Of a stretch of DNA of 64,000 bases, positions 1 to 9,258 are shown one piece after another (within the stretch, counting starts at the first letter, position 1; each line of letters begins with the position of its first letter). A model generated the notes under the pieces. That model saw nothing but the letters and a program-made list of their open reading frames with translations, had not been told where the DNA came from and made no database searches. The position numbers were made by a program, and so were the translations under genes. The DNA lies in the NCBI GenBank assembly GCA_947503275.1, contig CANNCZ010000002.1:248001-312000 (forward strand), in the 5' to 3' direction. This DNA comes from an uncultured Erythrobacter sp. (lineage in GTDB: Bacteria; Pseudomonadota; Alphaproteobacteria; Sphingomonadales; Sphingomonadaceae).

Positions 1-1
1 C

Positions 2-148
2 TTGCTCGACAGTGATCGTCTCGAAGGGACAATCGCGTTGTCAAAAGCGCATAGCGACAGGGTGGATTTTGCTATGATCCCTGCGCGCTCTGCCTGGAAT
101 GCCAAGCGTGAAATGGAATTGTCTGAAAGCGATCGCGAAGCTGCCTAG
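2..148 (+). CDS. C-terminal end of an unidentified protein (cut by window edge)
   Basis: An open frame with no start runs from base 2 to a TAG at 146-148 (48 codons plus stop) and ends 45 bp before the BcsB-like gene on the same strand. The tail is charged (it ends in SDREAA) and has no recognisable motif. Same-strand proximity suggests it may be the gene preceding the exopolysaccharide cassette. The family cannot be named from this fragment. Confidence 0.55.
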   Translation: MLDSDRLEGTIALSKAHSDRVDFAMIPARSAWNAKREMELSESDREAA

Positions 149-193
149 GTGTGCAGCTAAGCGCGAAATAGAAAACAAACAGAGGGAATTTCC

Positions 194-1762
194 ATGCGTC
201 TTCTAGGGTTAGCCGCGTTGGCATTGGTTCTGGTTGGGGTGCTCATCTTCCTCGGCCAGAGCGGAAGTTTCGACAATGTGTGGGAGCGCGGAGGAAGCGC
301 CGAAACTGCTCGTTTCGAGGATCGCGATTCTGTCGTGCTGGCGAATTTCGACACGGATGGCTCGTCCGTTTTCGGAGCGCCGGTCGTTCAGGAAACGCCT
401 CTGATCCTTTCAGGTATGCCATCCTATGCCGGTCTGGAATTTCGCCTTCCGGTGGACGCGCGCCCAACATCTGGCGATCTCAAACTCAACTTCACCAGCC
501 TTGTTGCCGAAGATGTTGAAGGCGTCTTGCGCGTCACCATCAATGGTGTGAAACGAGCGGATTACCTGCTGAGTGCGGGCGAACGGGTCGACGACCTCGA
601 AGTGCAATTGACGCCGGCGGAACTGACGTCTGGTGTGCTATCAGTTGGATTGAGCCTGCAAGGACGCGGTCCGATCGCAGAATGCACGAGCGATGACGCG
701 ATTGCCGCTGTGGTGACGATCAATGGGTCTAGCGGCTTGCAGCTCAACCTGTCGGGCGCACCAGAAAGCACTCGTGACCGCCTTGCTCTTTGGGGTGAGC
801 GGGTTCCGGTGAGTTGGTCAGCGAACATCTCTGGCGATGCGGCTGCAACCGCGCTCCACCGCTCCGCGCTGCTGTTTGACAAAGGCTACAGCCCGATCTT
901 TGCCGGCGATGGCGTCGCAGACGAAGCGCTTATCAATTTGGCGGGACAAGCGACCAGACGCGATGCGTTCACCGTTCCTGCGAGCTACCCAATCTCGCTG
1001 TCGAGCGACCCCAACAATCAAGGTCTGCGCAAATTCACGCGGCGCGTGAATTGGAGCTACGCTTACAATGCAGCGGATCTGCCCGGTGAACGCCTGCCAT
1101 CTGCCTTGGACTTAAGAATGCAGGTCGGGCCAGCCACCACGCAGCTTAATCGCGATGTCAGTGTTACGTTGAACGACCGCCTGTTATTCACACGTCGAAT
1201 TGGTAGCGATGTTGAGCGGCTGAACCAGTCGATCGCAATCCCTGCCGACGCGCAATCCCAATCCAACGCGCTTGACATCACCATCTCGGCCTATGACTCA
1301 GACGATCTTCGTTGCGGTGACATTGCGCAATCGGTGGCGGAATTGCTGCCAGAGACCGTTCTTCGCGATGGACAAGTAGCGGCAAGCGGTGAGCTGGCAT
1401 TGTTGCGCGAAGCTCTGACCCGTGCGGGCAGTGTGGCGTTGAGCGTCGATAATCTCTCAGCACCAGATGCAACGACAGCGGCCTACCTCATGTCGGGTCT
1501 GAACCCAGCTGCGTGGGAAGCCAGCGGGAATGCGAGCGGTGCGACCTTGCGTGTTCTCAGCTCTGGCGCATCAGCCGCTGATGCAAGAGGCGAAGCAGGA
1601 ACAACAAGCTGGATCGTCTATCTCGACGGGGGAGCGGGTGCACCGATCGCAGCCGAGCGCCTGCCATCCCGAACTGTCGCGGAGATACCCGGTATCGCTC
1701 TGTTGGTTAACGTCGCAGGCGCACCACCGGCCGCTGCTCCGTCCGCCGAACCGGAGCAATGA
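194..1762 (+). CDS. BcsB-like periplasmic polysaccharide synthase subunit
   Basis: 522 aa. The start is supported by an AGAGGG Shine-Dalgarno 7 nt upstream. Residues 3-20 are a hydrophobic signal anchor. The rest is periplasmic in character, with repeated beta-rich modules and the pattern of cellulose synthase regulatory subunit B (jelly-roll modules alternating with Cys-containing modules; Cys in ECTSDD and RCGDI). It is clearly shorter than classical BcsB (about 750-800 aa), and I see no C-terminal membrane helix; the protein ends in an Ala/Pro-rich tail. Its stop overlaps the start of the downstream glycosyltransferase (ATGA), which supports a synthase complex. Family recognition is by overall pattern. 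The polymer made is unknown and need not be cellulose. Confidence 0.7.
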   Translation: MRLLGLAALALVLVGVLIFLGQSGSFDNVWERGGSAETARFEDRDSVVLANFDTDGSSVFGAPVVQETPLILSGMPSYAGLEFRLPVDARPTSGDLKLNFTSLVAEDVEGVLRVTINGVKRADYLLSAGERVDDLEVQLTPAELTSGVLSVGLSLQGRGPIAECTSDDAIAAVVTINGSSGLQLNLSGAPESTRDRLALWGERVPVSWSANISGDAAATALHRSALLFDKGYSPIFAGDGVADEALINLAGQATRRDAFTVPASYPISLSSDPNNQGLRKFTRRVNWSYAYNAADLPGERLPSALDLRMQVGPATTQLNRDVSVTLNDRLLFTRRIGSDVERLNQSIAIPADAQSQSNALDITISAYDSDDLRCGDIAQSVAELLPETVLRDGQVAASGELALLREALTRAGSVALSVDNLSAPDATTAAYLMSGLNPAAWEASGNASGATLRVLSSGASAADARGEAGTTSWIVYLDGGAGAPIAAERLPSRTVAEIPGIALLVNVAGAPPAAAPSAEPEQ

Positions 1763-3588
1763 GCCCAGCGCAACAAAGCGCGATCCGCAAGGGAATCGAT
1801 TTTCGCTCGGTCGACAGCCAACCTGAAGGCTTGTCGGTCGGCGTATCGCCCCTGCGCGCGCCTGCGTTGCTTCTGACATTCGGCATTCTGTCAGTCATTC
1901 AGCTGTGGCTGTTTCAAACGGGTTTCTACGACTGGCTTTTCCCACAACGCGATTACGTCTTTGCGCCCTACACCGGTGAGCATTCCATCGCGATCCGGAC
2001 CTATGTGATCTCCTTCTACATCTCGTATTCGATCTACGCATCGGGAAGTTGGAGTGCGCGGGTACAATTCGCGACCGACATCATTCTGCGGTTTCTTGCG
2101 ATTTGTGCAGTGCTAGATCTCATCAACTCCGCATTCTTGTCGGTGTTTGGGACCCCCTACCCCTTAACTGTCGTGCAGATTGTTGCAGGGATGATCGGGT
2201 TCGGACTGTTCTCTCTCATGCTGGTTGAGCGCGGCGCGATGCCTGAGGCTAAGTCTGTGAAGACCGGGGAGCAGCAGAACTTGAGGATGCTGCTGCGCTT
2301 TTTTGCCACAGTGACGATTGCGGGCATGCTCTCTGCTTTTGTGGGATCGCTCAACAGTCCAATCGTTCAAGAAATGCGCGAGCTGACATTGCTTGGCGGC
2401 ATCGGACCCGGTGTATTCCTGTTCCTGCCGCTGCTGTTCCTGCAACTCTACATTCTTGGCGTGATAGAGCGTGCGATCTCTGCGGCAAAGGATTTCTCTG
2501 CACCGATCAGCGTCATTGTTCCTGCCTTCAATGAAGAGCACATTATCGCCGAAACCATCCGCCATATTGATGAGGCTGCGCAGTATTATGGTGAACCAAT
2601 TGAGTTGCTGATCCTCGACAACAATTCCGCCGATGACACTGCGCTTGTTGCTCGAACCGCTATCGAGGCGGCAACATCACTCAAGGGCCGAGTGATCCAT
2701 GTGGCGCGCGCGGGAAAGGCCTATGCGCTCAATCGCGGGGTAGAAGAGGCGCGGCACGATTTCATCCTGCGCATTGATGCCGACACTCAGATTGGCAAAA
2801 ACAATATCGAGCTGGCGATCCAGAACTTCCACGATCCGCATGTCGGAGTGGTTGGCGGCATCCCCATCCCGCCCGGTGGCGGCTTGTTCGACCGTGCGCG
2901 TCTGGTCGAAGTGCTCCTAAAACATGGCTATTACGCGCCTGCACTCAGCGCGTTCTGGGGCCTTATCGGAGTGCCGGGAATGTTTGCCCTCTATCGCGCA
3001 GATGCGTTGCGTAAGGCCGGAACATTCGCCACCGGCATGAACGGAGAGGACACCGATATGTCGTTCCGCATCGGAGAACTCGGATATCACGCCATCGTCG
3101 ATCAACGGGTGCGCTATGTCTCCGAAGTGCCCGCGACCGTTGCCCATATGCGCGAACAACGGATGCGCTGGTTTCGATCCGTCTACCATATCACCGCCCG
3201 GGCAAAGGATGCGCTGACCTCTCGCGACCTAAGCGTTAGAGGCAAGCTTGTTCTGCCCTACATGCTGTTGAATTCCGCACGGCGCGCGATGATGGTCCCG
3301 ATCCTGATTTTTGGCGTGTTCCAATTGTTGACAGACACAGGCACAGATAATGTGCTGATCTGGCAGTCAATTATTGCAGTCCTTGTGGGCGCGCCCGCTC
3401 TGGTTGCGGTGGCGGCAATTTTGATCAACCGCGAGTGGAAAGCTCTGTTGGGCATGCCAGAATACCTGATCTTTCGCGCCATGCGGGCGTGGTACACACT
3501 CGAATCCGTCCTTTCGATACGCATTCGCCGGTCAGTCGATCCGGTCACGAAATCCACTCAAATCAACGGCTCGGAGAAAGCCACATGA
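1759..3588 (+). CDS. Membrane-embedded processive family 2 glycosyltransferase
   Basis: 609 aa, inner membrane. Several hydrophobic helices occupy roughly residues 30-240. A cytosolic GT-A domain follows (about 250-470), then more helices to about 570. Visible GT2 motifs are the nucleotide-binding stretch beginning VIVPAFNEE, the DADTQ metal site, a GED catalytic acid region and QRMRW (QxxRW), the mark of processive synthases such as cellulose or hyaluronan synthase. No PilZ domain is evident, unlike BcsA. The start overlaps the BcsB-like stop and the stop overlaps the next start (ATGA both times), so the three proteins are translationally coupled. Probable role: polymerisation and export of a beta-linked exopolysaccharide. 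Confidence 0.85.
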   Translation: MSPAQQSAIRKGIDFRSVDSQPEGLSVGVSPLRAPALLLTFGILSVIQLWLFQTGFYDWLFPQRDYVFAPYTGEHSIAIRTYVISFYISYSIYASGSWSARVQFATDIILRFLAICAVLDLINSAFLSVFGTPYPLTVVQIVAGMIGFGLFSLMLVERGAMPEAKSVKTGEQQNLRMLLRFFATVTIAGMLSAFVGSLNSPIVQEMRELTLLGGIGPGVFLFLPLLFLQLYILGVIERAISAAKDFSAPISVIVPAFNEEHIIAETIRHIDEAAQYYGEPIELLILDNNSADDTALVARTAIEAATSLKGRVIHVARAGKAYALNRGVEEARHDFILRIDADTQIGKNNIELAIQNFHDPHVGVVGGIPIPPGGGLFDRARLVEVLLKHGYYAPALSAFWGLIGVPGMFALYRADALRKAGTFATGMNGEDTDMSFRIGELGYHAIVDQRVRYVSEVPATVAHMREQRMRWFRSVYHITARAKDALTSRDLSVRGKLVLPYMLLNSARRAMMVPILIFGVFQLLTDTGTDNVLIWQSIIAVLVGAPALVAVAAILINREWKALLGMPEYLIFRAMRAWYTLESVLSIRIRRSVDPVTKSTQINGSEKAT

Positions 3589-4505
3589 TCCCCCTCTTTC
3601 GCCTCGCAATGATAGCATCCACATCGGTTGCCTGTGCATCGGCGACGCCGCTCTTTGCGCAAACCCAAGACGATCCATTTGAGGTCGAATTGGAGGCCTA
3701 TGGCGGCAGAGCCGTGGTGCCCGCCGACATTATCGAGAATGACATTGATCAGGCGCGGCTTGAGGGGGTCATCGGAGGCGCAGTGCTGGCAAATTACAGG
3801 ATCGATGACACAAGGCTGTTCGCTCGTGCAGGCGCAGAGGTGTTTCCGGTCGACAGCCGCCTCAATCGCTATGCGATCGGGGTGGGTGGCAGTCAGGACA
3901 TTCGTCTGAACGACAGTGGTCGGGTGCGGCTGCGACTGGGCGGAACGTACGACCATGTCGAAGGCGATGATGGACGCGTCTTCGACCGTGTCCGGGGCGA
4001 CGCGCAGTTGATCTATCGCCAAGGTGGCGGCCACACCAGTGTCGCCCGGGTGCGCGCCGGCTATCGCGATCAAAGCGAAGAGCGCTTCACAGGCTTCGAT
4101 CAGACCGAATTGCTCGGCGAACTGCGCCACACTTATCGCCCAGATGGCAGCGATAGCTCAATCAGCGTTGCGGCCTTTGTCCTCGATATTGATGCTGACG
4201 ATGATCGGTTTAGTTTTCGTGGACTGGGCCTGCGTGTCCTAGGCAGAGCGCCTCTGGGCAACGAATTTGTCGGCTTTGCGCGGGGTTCCTACCTCAACCG
4301 GGACTATGAAGACGCATTTAGCAACGCTTTCCCTATCGGCCGCAATGACGATGTTTGGCGCATTAGCGCCGGGGTCGAACGCCTTATCACAGGCTCAATC
4401 ATCGGCTTCGCAGAGGCTGGCTATATTGACCACGGGTCGAACATCCCAACGCGCGACTTTTCGGGTTTAGTCGGTCGTGCTGGAATTAGAGTTAAGCTCG
4501 ACTAG
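3585..4505 (+). CDS. Putative outer-membrane beta-barrel protein of the polysaccharide cassette
   Basis: 306 aa, starting at the ATG overlapping the glycosyltransferase stop; upstream in-frame starts lie inside the neighbouring gene. A signal peptide ends near ATPLFAQ. The rest alternates short amphipathic strands with Gly, Asp and Arg turns, typical of an outer-membrane barrel, and ends in a hydrophobic/charged strand (RAGIRVKLD). There are no TPR repeats, so it would correspond to the export pore of BcsC without its periplasmic scaffold. Role inferred from coupling to the synthase genes. Family assignment by sequence alone is weak. Confidence 0.6.
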   Translation: MIPLFRLAMIASTSVACASATPLFAQTQDDPFEVELEAYGGRAVVPADIIENDIDQARLEGVIGGAVLANYRIDDTRLFARAGAEVFPVDSRLNRYAIGVGGSQDIRLNDSGRVRLRLGGTYDHVEGDDGRVFDRVRGDAQLIYRQGGGHTSVARVRAGYRDQSEERFTGFDQTELLGELRHTYRPDGSDSSISVAAFVLDIDADDDRFSFRGLGLRVLGRAPLGNEFVGFARGSYLNRDYEDAFSNAFPIGRNDDVWRISAGVERLITGSIIGFAEAGYIDHGSNIPTRDFSGLVGRAGIRVKLD

Positions 4506-4554
4506 CTCTGCAACGGCCTCGACTGCCGTTCATCGCATCCGCAAGTCGAACCAG

Positions 4555-4597
4555 TGGTGGGCTTACAGCACTCGAACCTCTAACCCCATCATTGCGA
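4555..4597 (-). pseudogene. Relic of a tRNA 3' half (tRNA-Thr-like)
   Basis: Positions 4570-4597 match the complete tRNA-Thr(CGU) gene of this window (9164-9191) at 26 of 28 positions, in the same orientation. The match covers the end of the anticodon loop, the 3' anticodon stem, the variable loop and the TTCGA T-loop. Similarity weakens but continues to a 3' CCA complement at 4555-4557. The T-stem 3' strand no longer pairs and there is no 5' half, so it cannot be a functional tRNA. It may be a scar of tRNA-targeted integration or of an old duplication. Confidence 0.65.
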
Positions 4598-4645
4598 GAT
4601 TTGAGCGGCGCTATGCGGCTTTCCGGTCAGTACAGATGCAAATTA

Positions 4646-6517
4646 TCAACCCGCCTCGGCAAGTTCTAGCTGCTCGCTCAGCGCAAGCCACTCTGCCTCC
4701 ACCTGTTCCAGCTCCCGCGTAATGACTGCGCGCTGCTGCACCAATTCACCCATCGGCTTATCCGCCAAATCAGCCACCGCATTCGCCGGTTCGTACATCG
4801 CCCGATCAATCTCTTTGCAGGACGCCTCCAACTTAGCTGTGGTCTTTTCGACCCGGCCAATTTCCGCACGCAAGTATCTGATCTTGGCACGCGCCTTGTT
4901 AGACTTGCCTTTGTGCTGCTTGGATGACTTGGCTGTCGCATCCTTCTTCGGTTGGTTCTGACCCAGGACGAAGTTGATATAGTCATCCATGCTGCCACTG
5001 TATTCTTTAGCCGTTCCGTCATCGACCAGCACAAGCCGGTCTGCGGTCAGCTCGACCATATGCCGGTCGTGGCTGATTAGAATTACAGCGCCAGTGTAAT
5101 CGTTCAGCGCTTGCACCAACGCCTCGCGCGCATCGACATCCAAGTGGTTGGTTGGCTCATCCAAGATCAGCAAATGCGGCGCATCACGTGTGATCAACGC
5201 CAATGCCAATCGCGCGCGTTCGCCGCCCGATAGCTTGCCAACTTTTTGCGTTGCGCGCGGACCGGAAAACCCGAACCGGCCCAATTGTGCGCGCACCGCA
5301 CCCGGCTTGTCGCCTTCCATCGCCCGCGTCATATGTTCCAGCGGGGTATCATCGCCCGCCAGTTCCTCAACCTGATATTGAGTGAAATACCCGACCTTCA
5401 TCTTGCCCGGCGCGTTAACCTCGCCTTCCATCAAAGGAAGCTGCGCCGCGAGCAGTCGTGCCAGAGTGGTTTTGCCGTTGCCGTTGCGCCCTAACAGCGC
5501 AATCCGATCATCCGGGTCGATCCGCATGCTCACCCGCTTCAATATCGGCGTGTCTTCAACATATCCGACGGCCGCCATATCCATGGTGATCATCGGCGGT
5601 TTAAGCTCCGCCGGATCGGGGAACTCAAAACTCAGCGATGGGTCCTCCATCAAAGCTGCAATCGGCTGCATCTTGGACAGCATCTTGGCGCGCGATTGCG
5701 CCTGCTTGGCTGTGGAGGCACGCGCGCTGTTGCGGGCGACATAATCTTCCAGCCGCGCGCGCTGTGCATCTTGCGATGCCTTGGCCGATGCCAGTTGAGC
5801 CGCGCGTTCGGCGCGCTGTTTCTCAAAGCTGTCATAGCCACCGGGATAGAGCGTGATCTTGCCGCCTTGCAGGTGCAAAATGTGATCAACAACTTTGTTA
5901 AGCAGATCGCGTTCGTGACTGATCACGATCAGCGTCGCTGGATAGGTTTTGAGGAAATTCTCAAGCCACAAGGTCGCCTCTAAGTCCAAGTGGTTGGATG
6001 GCTCATCAAGCAACAGCACATCAGGATTTGAGAATAGCAGCGCACCCAGCGCAACGCGCATTTTCCACCCGCCGGAAAAATCATCGAGCGGTTGGCGCTG
6101 CATATGCTCGTCAAAGCCGAGCCCTGTAAGGATCCGCGCAGCACGCGAGGGCGCGCTATAGGCATCAATCGCAATCAACCGTTCGTGCACATCGCCTAAC
6201 CGATCAGGATCAGAGCAAGTTTCGGCCTCTTGCAGCAATTGCGCCCGCTCGACATCGGCGGCAAGCACCGCTTCCTCAGGCGTCATCTTTCCGCTGGGCG
6301 CATCCTGCGCAATATAGCCCAACCGCATGCGGGATGATTTGGTGATGGCCCCGTCATCGGGATCAATCTCGCCAATGATCGCCTTCATCAGGGTCGATTT
6401 GCCCGCGCCATTGCGCCCGATCAGGCCGACGCGCGCGCCATGCGGGATCGCCGCGCTCGCACCTTCGAGAATGGGCCGACCACCTAGTCGGACAGTGACA
6501 CCGTCAATTGTTAGCAT
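4646..6517 (-). CDS. ABC-F family ATPase (YheS/Uup-like)
   Basis: 623 aa with two ABC domains and no membrane segments, as in ribosome-associated ABC-F proteins. Domain 1 has Walker A GRNGAGKS (near residue 36), signature FSGGW and Walker B LLLDEPSNH. Domain 2 has GRNGNGKT, LSGGE and LILDEPTNH. A charged inter-domain linker and a C-terminal Lys-rich coiled coil (about residues 530-620) are present. I place the start 12 codons inside the longest frame, where AGAGG lies 7 nt upstream of an ATG. The family modulates translation at the ribosomal E site. The exact subfamily is uncertain. Confidence 0.92.
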   Translation of the reverse strand: MLTIDGVTVRLGGRPILEGASAAIPHGARVGLIGRNGAGKSTLMKAIIGEIDPDDGAITKSSRMRLGYIAQDAPSGKMTPEEAVLAADVERAQLLQEAETCSDPDRLGDVHERLIAIDAYSAPSRAARILTGLGFDEHMQRQPLDDFSGGWKMRVALGALLFSNPDVLLLDEPSNHLDLEATLWLENFLKTYPATLIVISHERDLLNKVVDHILHLQGGKITLYPGGYDSFEKQRAERAAQLASAKASQDAQRARLEDYVARNSARASTAKQAQSRAKMLSKMQPIAALMEDPSLSFEFPDPAELKPPMITMDMAAVGYVEDTPILKRVSMRIDPDDRIALLGRNGNGKTTLARLLAAQLPLMEGEVNAPGKMKVGYFTQYQVEELAGDDTPLEHMTRAMEGDKPGAVRAQLGRFGFSGPRATQKVGKLSGGERARLALALITRDAPHLLILDEPTNHLDVDAREALVQALNDYTGAVILISHDRHMVELTADRLVLVDDGTAKEYSGSMDDYINFVLGQNQPKKDATAKSSKQHKGKSNKARAKIRYLRAEIGRVEKTTAKLEASCKEIDRAMYEPANAVADLADKPMGELVQQRAVITRELEQVEAEWLALSEQLELAEAG

Positions 6518-6631
6518 GGCGCAGCCTCTAGCAACACATTGCGCTAAGCCCAATGGCTGTCATGGAATGGCCCGCAGAAAGCGACAAAACTTGGCATTGC
6601 GCACACATCAGCCTAACCGCAGGTCATGGAT

Positions 6632-6886
6632 ATGAACGCTCTGCTGCTCCGCTATTTCGGCACCACCGAGATGGGCGAGCTAACACCCAAAGCGATCCCG
6701 GCTGCAACCGAACGCATGTTGGTCGATCTGGGGCTGGAAACAGACCCCGGCAAACGCTTTGCGCTGTGGAGCTTGCTGCATATGCTAGATGCCGCACCCG
6801 ATCTGGATGCTGTGTTCGACGATGAAAGTGAACGCGAAGCTGCACGTAACTTTATGGACCTGATGGCAGCGGCGGAGTCTGGTTAA
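6632..6886 (+). CDS. Small conserved hypothetical protein
   Basis: 84 aa, soluble and acidic, predicted largely helical. I recognise no named domain. Two in-frame ATGs lie at 6626 and 6632; the second has AGG at 8 nt spacing and is preferred. It is divergent from the ABC-F gene and 27 bp before the DUF6481 gene, so it may share a transcript with it and with the ribosomal oxygenase. Confidence 0.7.
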   Translation: MNALLLRYFGTTEMGELTPKAIPAATERMLVDLGLETDPGKRFALWSLLHMLDAAPDLDAVFDDESEREAARNFMDLMAAAESG

Positions 6887-6913
6887 GCCGGGCACCAATT
6901 GGAGTGAATATCG

Positions 6914-7243
6914 ATGAAGGGTTACAATGAACCAAGCCACCACGACAGGTTGGCTGCGGCTGCTAAGGCTAAAGACAAGGCTCTCGCCAAACTGAAGGCC
7001 GTGCCCAAACCTGATGAAGCCGAACTCGCAGCAAGAGCCGCTCGGCGTGTGGAGCGCGAAGCCAAGGCCGAAGCGAAGCGCAAAGCCACTCGCGAAGCAA
7101 GGCAGGAAAAGCAGCGTCTAGCGCAAGAGGCGCGGGAAGAGGCAAAGCGAGAGCAGGCCAAAGCCAATCCGCCGAAACGAACCGAAGCTGAATTGAAAGC
7201 AGCACGTGACGCGCGCTATGCTGCACGAAAAAATCGTAAGTGA
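6914..7243 (+). CDS. DUF6481 family Lys/Arg/Ala-rich helical protein
   Basis: 109 aa made almost entirely of Ala, Lys, Arg, Glu and Gln. The start MKGYNEPSHHDRL matches my recollection of the sphingomonad DUF6481 family. It should form one long charged helix. Start supported by GGAG 9 nt upstream. Its stop overlaps the GTG start of the RoxA-like oxygenase, so the two are translationally coupled. Function unknown. The basic composition and coupling to a ribosome-modifying enzyme would fit nucleic acid or ribosome binding, which is inference only. Confidence 0.8.
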   Translation: MKGYNEPSHHDRLAAAAKAKDKALAKLKAVPKPDEAELAARAARRVEREAKAEAKRKATREARQEKQRLAQEAREEAKREQAKANPPKRTEAELKAARDARYAARKNRK

Positions 7244-8394
7244 CAGATAACTCGATACATTTTCGAGATTTCGATGTTGCGGAATTTCTACAGGAGTATT
7301 GGCAAAAGAAACCGCTGTTGATCAGGTCCCCGTGGGCTTCTTGGTCAAACCCGGTTGAGCCCGACGAACTGGCAGGCTTGGCTTGTGAGCCTGGCGTTGA
7401 GTCCCGCCTGATCACGCAAACCGACCCCGATTGGGAATTGGAACATGGTCCCTTGCCTGAAGATCGCTTTGAGCGGCAAGGCAAGGCTCCTTGGACACTG
7501 CTTGTTCAGGCGGTCGATCATCACATCCCGTCCGTCGCAACGCTCCTCAATTGCTTTCGCTTTGTACCAAACTGGCGTGTCGATGACGTCATGGTCAGCT
7601 ATGCCGTGGATGGCGGCGGGGTAGGCGCGCATTTCGATCACTATGACGTTTTTCTGGTGCAAGGTCTGGGCACGCGCCGATGGGAACTGGGCGGATTATG
7701 CGATGAGAATTCTGAGCTGCTGCCGCATTCCAACCTGCTGCTGCTAGACGATTTTCAGCCGACCGATGAATGGATCCTTGAAGAGGGCGATATCTTGTAT
7801 GTCCCTCCCCGGTTTGCACATCGCGGGACCGCTATTGGGAACGATTGCATGACATATTCGATCGGCTTTCGCGCACCATCACGCGCCGAGTTGATTGAGA
7901 GTTGGGCGGAAGATCTGGCGGACAAATTGCTAGACGAGGACCGATACACTGATCCTCAATTGGCAGAGCAAGACAATCCGGGCGAAATCGCCCAAGAGTC
8001 TATCACGCAACTGCACGGTATGATTACCGAGACGATGTTCGATCAAAGCAGTTTTATGCGGTGGTTCGGACAATACAGCACCACCCCAAAAAACCCGGAC
8101 ATCGATTGGCGGCCCGAAACTTCGGTGGAAGCTGATGATATCAGGCAAGGCTTGGAACAGCGCACAGCGTTAATCCGCAATCCTGCCAGCCGCTTTTCTT
8201 TCATTAGAGAAACACCATCATCAATCCTGCTGTTTGTCGACGGGCAGTGTTTTTCCTGCAGCGGCGAGGACGCTCTGTTCGCAAAGAGGGTTTGCGCAGA
8301 GGCTCGGCTCACAGTGGCATCTGACGCCTCACAGCCAACGCTGCAACTGATCGCCGAACTAATGAGCCAAGGAAGCGTGGCGTTCGACCAGTAG
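7240..8394 (+). CDS. roxA: RoxA/YcfD-type cupin ribosomal protein uL16 arginine hydroxylase
   Basis: 384 aa. It belongs to the JmjC/cupin 2-oxoglutarate, Fe(II) oxygenases that hydroxylate an arginine of ribosomal protein L16. The iron site is visible as HFD (H131, D133) with the family hallmark FLVQGLGTRRWE following, and a distal His in PPRFAHRG (H194). The C-terminal half (about 210-384) matches the dimerisation and winged-helix-like part. The start is a GTG overlapping the upstream TGA; no better internal start is apparent before the conserved region. Substrate assignment follows the family. Confidence 0.9.
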   Translation: MTDNSIHFRDFDVAEFLQEYWQKKPLLIRSPWASWSNPVEPDELAGLACEPGVESRLITQTDPDWELEHGPLPEDRFERQGKAPWTLLVQAVDHHIPSVATLLNCFRFVPNWRVDDVMVSYAVDGGGVGAHFDHYDVFLVQGLGTRRWELGGLCDENSELLPHSNLLLLDDFQPTDEWILEEGDILYVPPRFAHRGTAIGNDCMTYSIGFRAPSRAELIESWAEDLADKLLDEDRYTDPQLAEQDNPGEIAQESITQLHGMITETMFDQSSFMRWFGQYSTTPKNPDIDWRPETSVEADDIRQGLEQRTALIRNPASRFSFIRETPSSILLFVDGQCFSCSGEDALFAKRVCAEARLTVASDASQPTLQLIAELMSQGSVAFDQ

Positions 8395-8432
8395 GATTTG
8401 AAGCACTGCCATATCAGCGCGGCTAGCCCAAC

Positions 8433-8981
8433 CTATTGCGTTGTGTCACGCCATTGTCCCGGCGCGATCCCATCAAGCATCCAGTCGCCGATAGACCAGC
8501 GAACCAACCTTAGCGTCGGGAATCCTATCGCCGCAGTCATTCTGCGCACTTGCCGGTTTCGTCCCTCACGGATTGTTATTCTGAGCCAACTGTCGGGAAC
8601 GGTCTTGCGCTCGCGTATCGGCGGATTTCGAGGCCATAAATCTGGCGCGTCAATGCGTTCGACGTCAGCAGGCCTAGTAAGGCCATCCTTTAGAGAAACG
8701 CCTTCTTTGAGCCGGTCCAGATCCTGCTCCTGCGGGTCGCCTTCCACTTGCACGAGGTAGGTCTTCGGCATCTTGAACTTCGGATCGGAAATCCGCGCTT
8801 GCAAGCGGCCATCGTCGCACAACAAAAGCAAGCCCTCGCTATCTCTATCCAAGCGTCCTGCAGGATAGACACCTTTCAAATCAATGAAGTCTGACAAAGT
8901 CGCACGCTCGGCTTCCGATCCGCGATCAGTGAATTGAGACAGCACTCCATAAGGCTTGTTGAACACAATCAGCCTGGCCAT
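8433..8981 (-). CDS. rluE: 23S rRNA pseudouridine synthase RluE-type
   Basis: 182 aa, the short RsuA/RluB/E/F architecture without an S4 domain, which is typical of RluE. Visible motifs are [11 protein letters not shown], the catalytic Asp in [13 protein letters not shown], and the C-terminal [10 protein letters not shown]. Isomerises a single uridine in 23S rRNA (U2457 by E. coli numbering). Convergent with roxA, 38 bp apart with no hairpin terminator seen. Confidence 0.92.
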   Translation of the reverse strand: MARLIVFNKPYGVLSQFTDRGSEAERATLSDFIDLKGVYPAGRLDRDSEGLLLLCDDGRLQARISDPKFKMPKTYLVQVEGDPQEQDLDRLKEGVSLKDGLTRPADVERIDAPDLWPRNPPIRERKTVPDSWLRITIREGRNRQVRRMTAAIGFPTLRLVRWSIGDWMLDGIAPGQWRDTTQ

Positions 8982-9147
8982 TCGAGTGTCCCTACCTATC
9001 GATCCAGCGTCGGAATTTCAGTGCGAGAAACCCGTAGCTTTTGTGGCGCCTGATTTCCATCGTCCCAGTGGCTGTTCCAACAAACAACGTGGTTTTCACT
9101 CACGAACGGTTGGCATTTCGCCGCAATTGGTTTGGTAGTCGGATAAG

Positions 9148-9223
9148 TGGTGCCGCTTAGAGGACTCGAACCTCTGACCCCATCATTACGAATGATGTGC
9201 TCTACCACCTGAGCTAAAGCGGC
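9148..9223 (-). tRNA. tRNA-Thr(CGU)
   Basis: The minus strand folds as a full cloverleaf: acceptor GCCGCTT pairs with AAGCGGC, the D-arm is GCTC...GAGC, and the anticodon stem CATCA/TGATG holds loop TTCGTAA (anticodon CGU, reads ACG). The T-arm is AGAGG/CCTCT around TTCGAGT. The 3' CCA is encoded at 9148-9150. Confidence 0.97.
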
Positions 9224-9258
9224 ATTTTGCCGGTCGCGCATTTGCAGGCGATCGGTTG

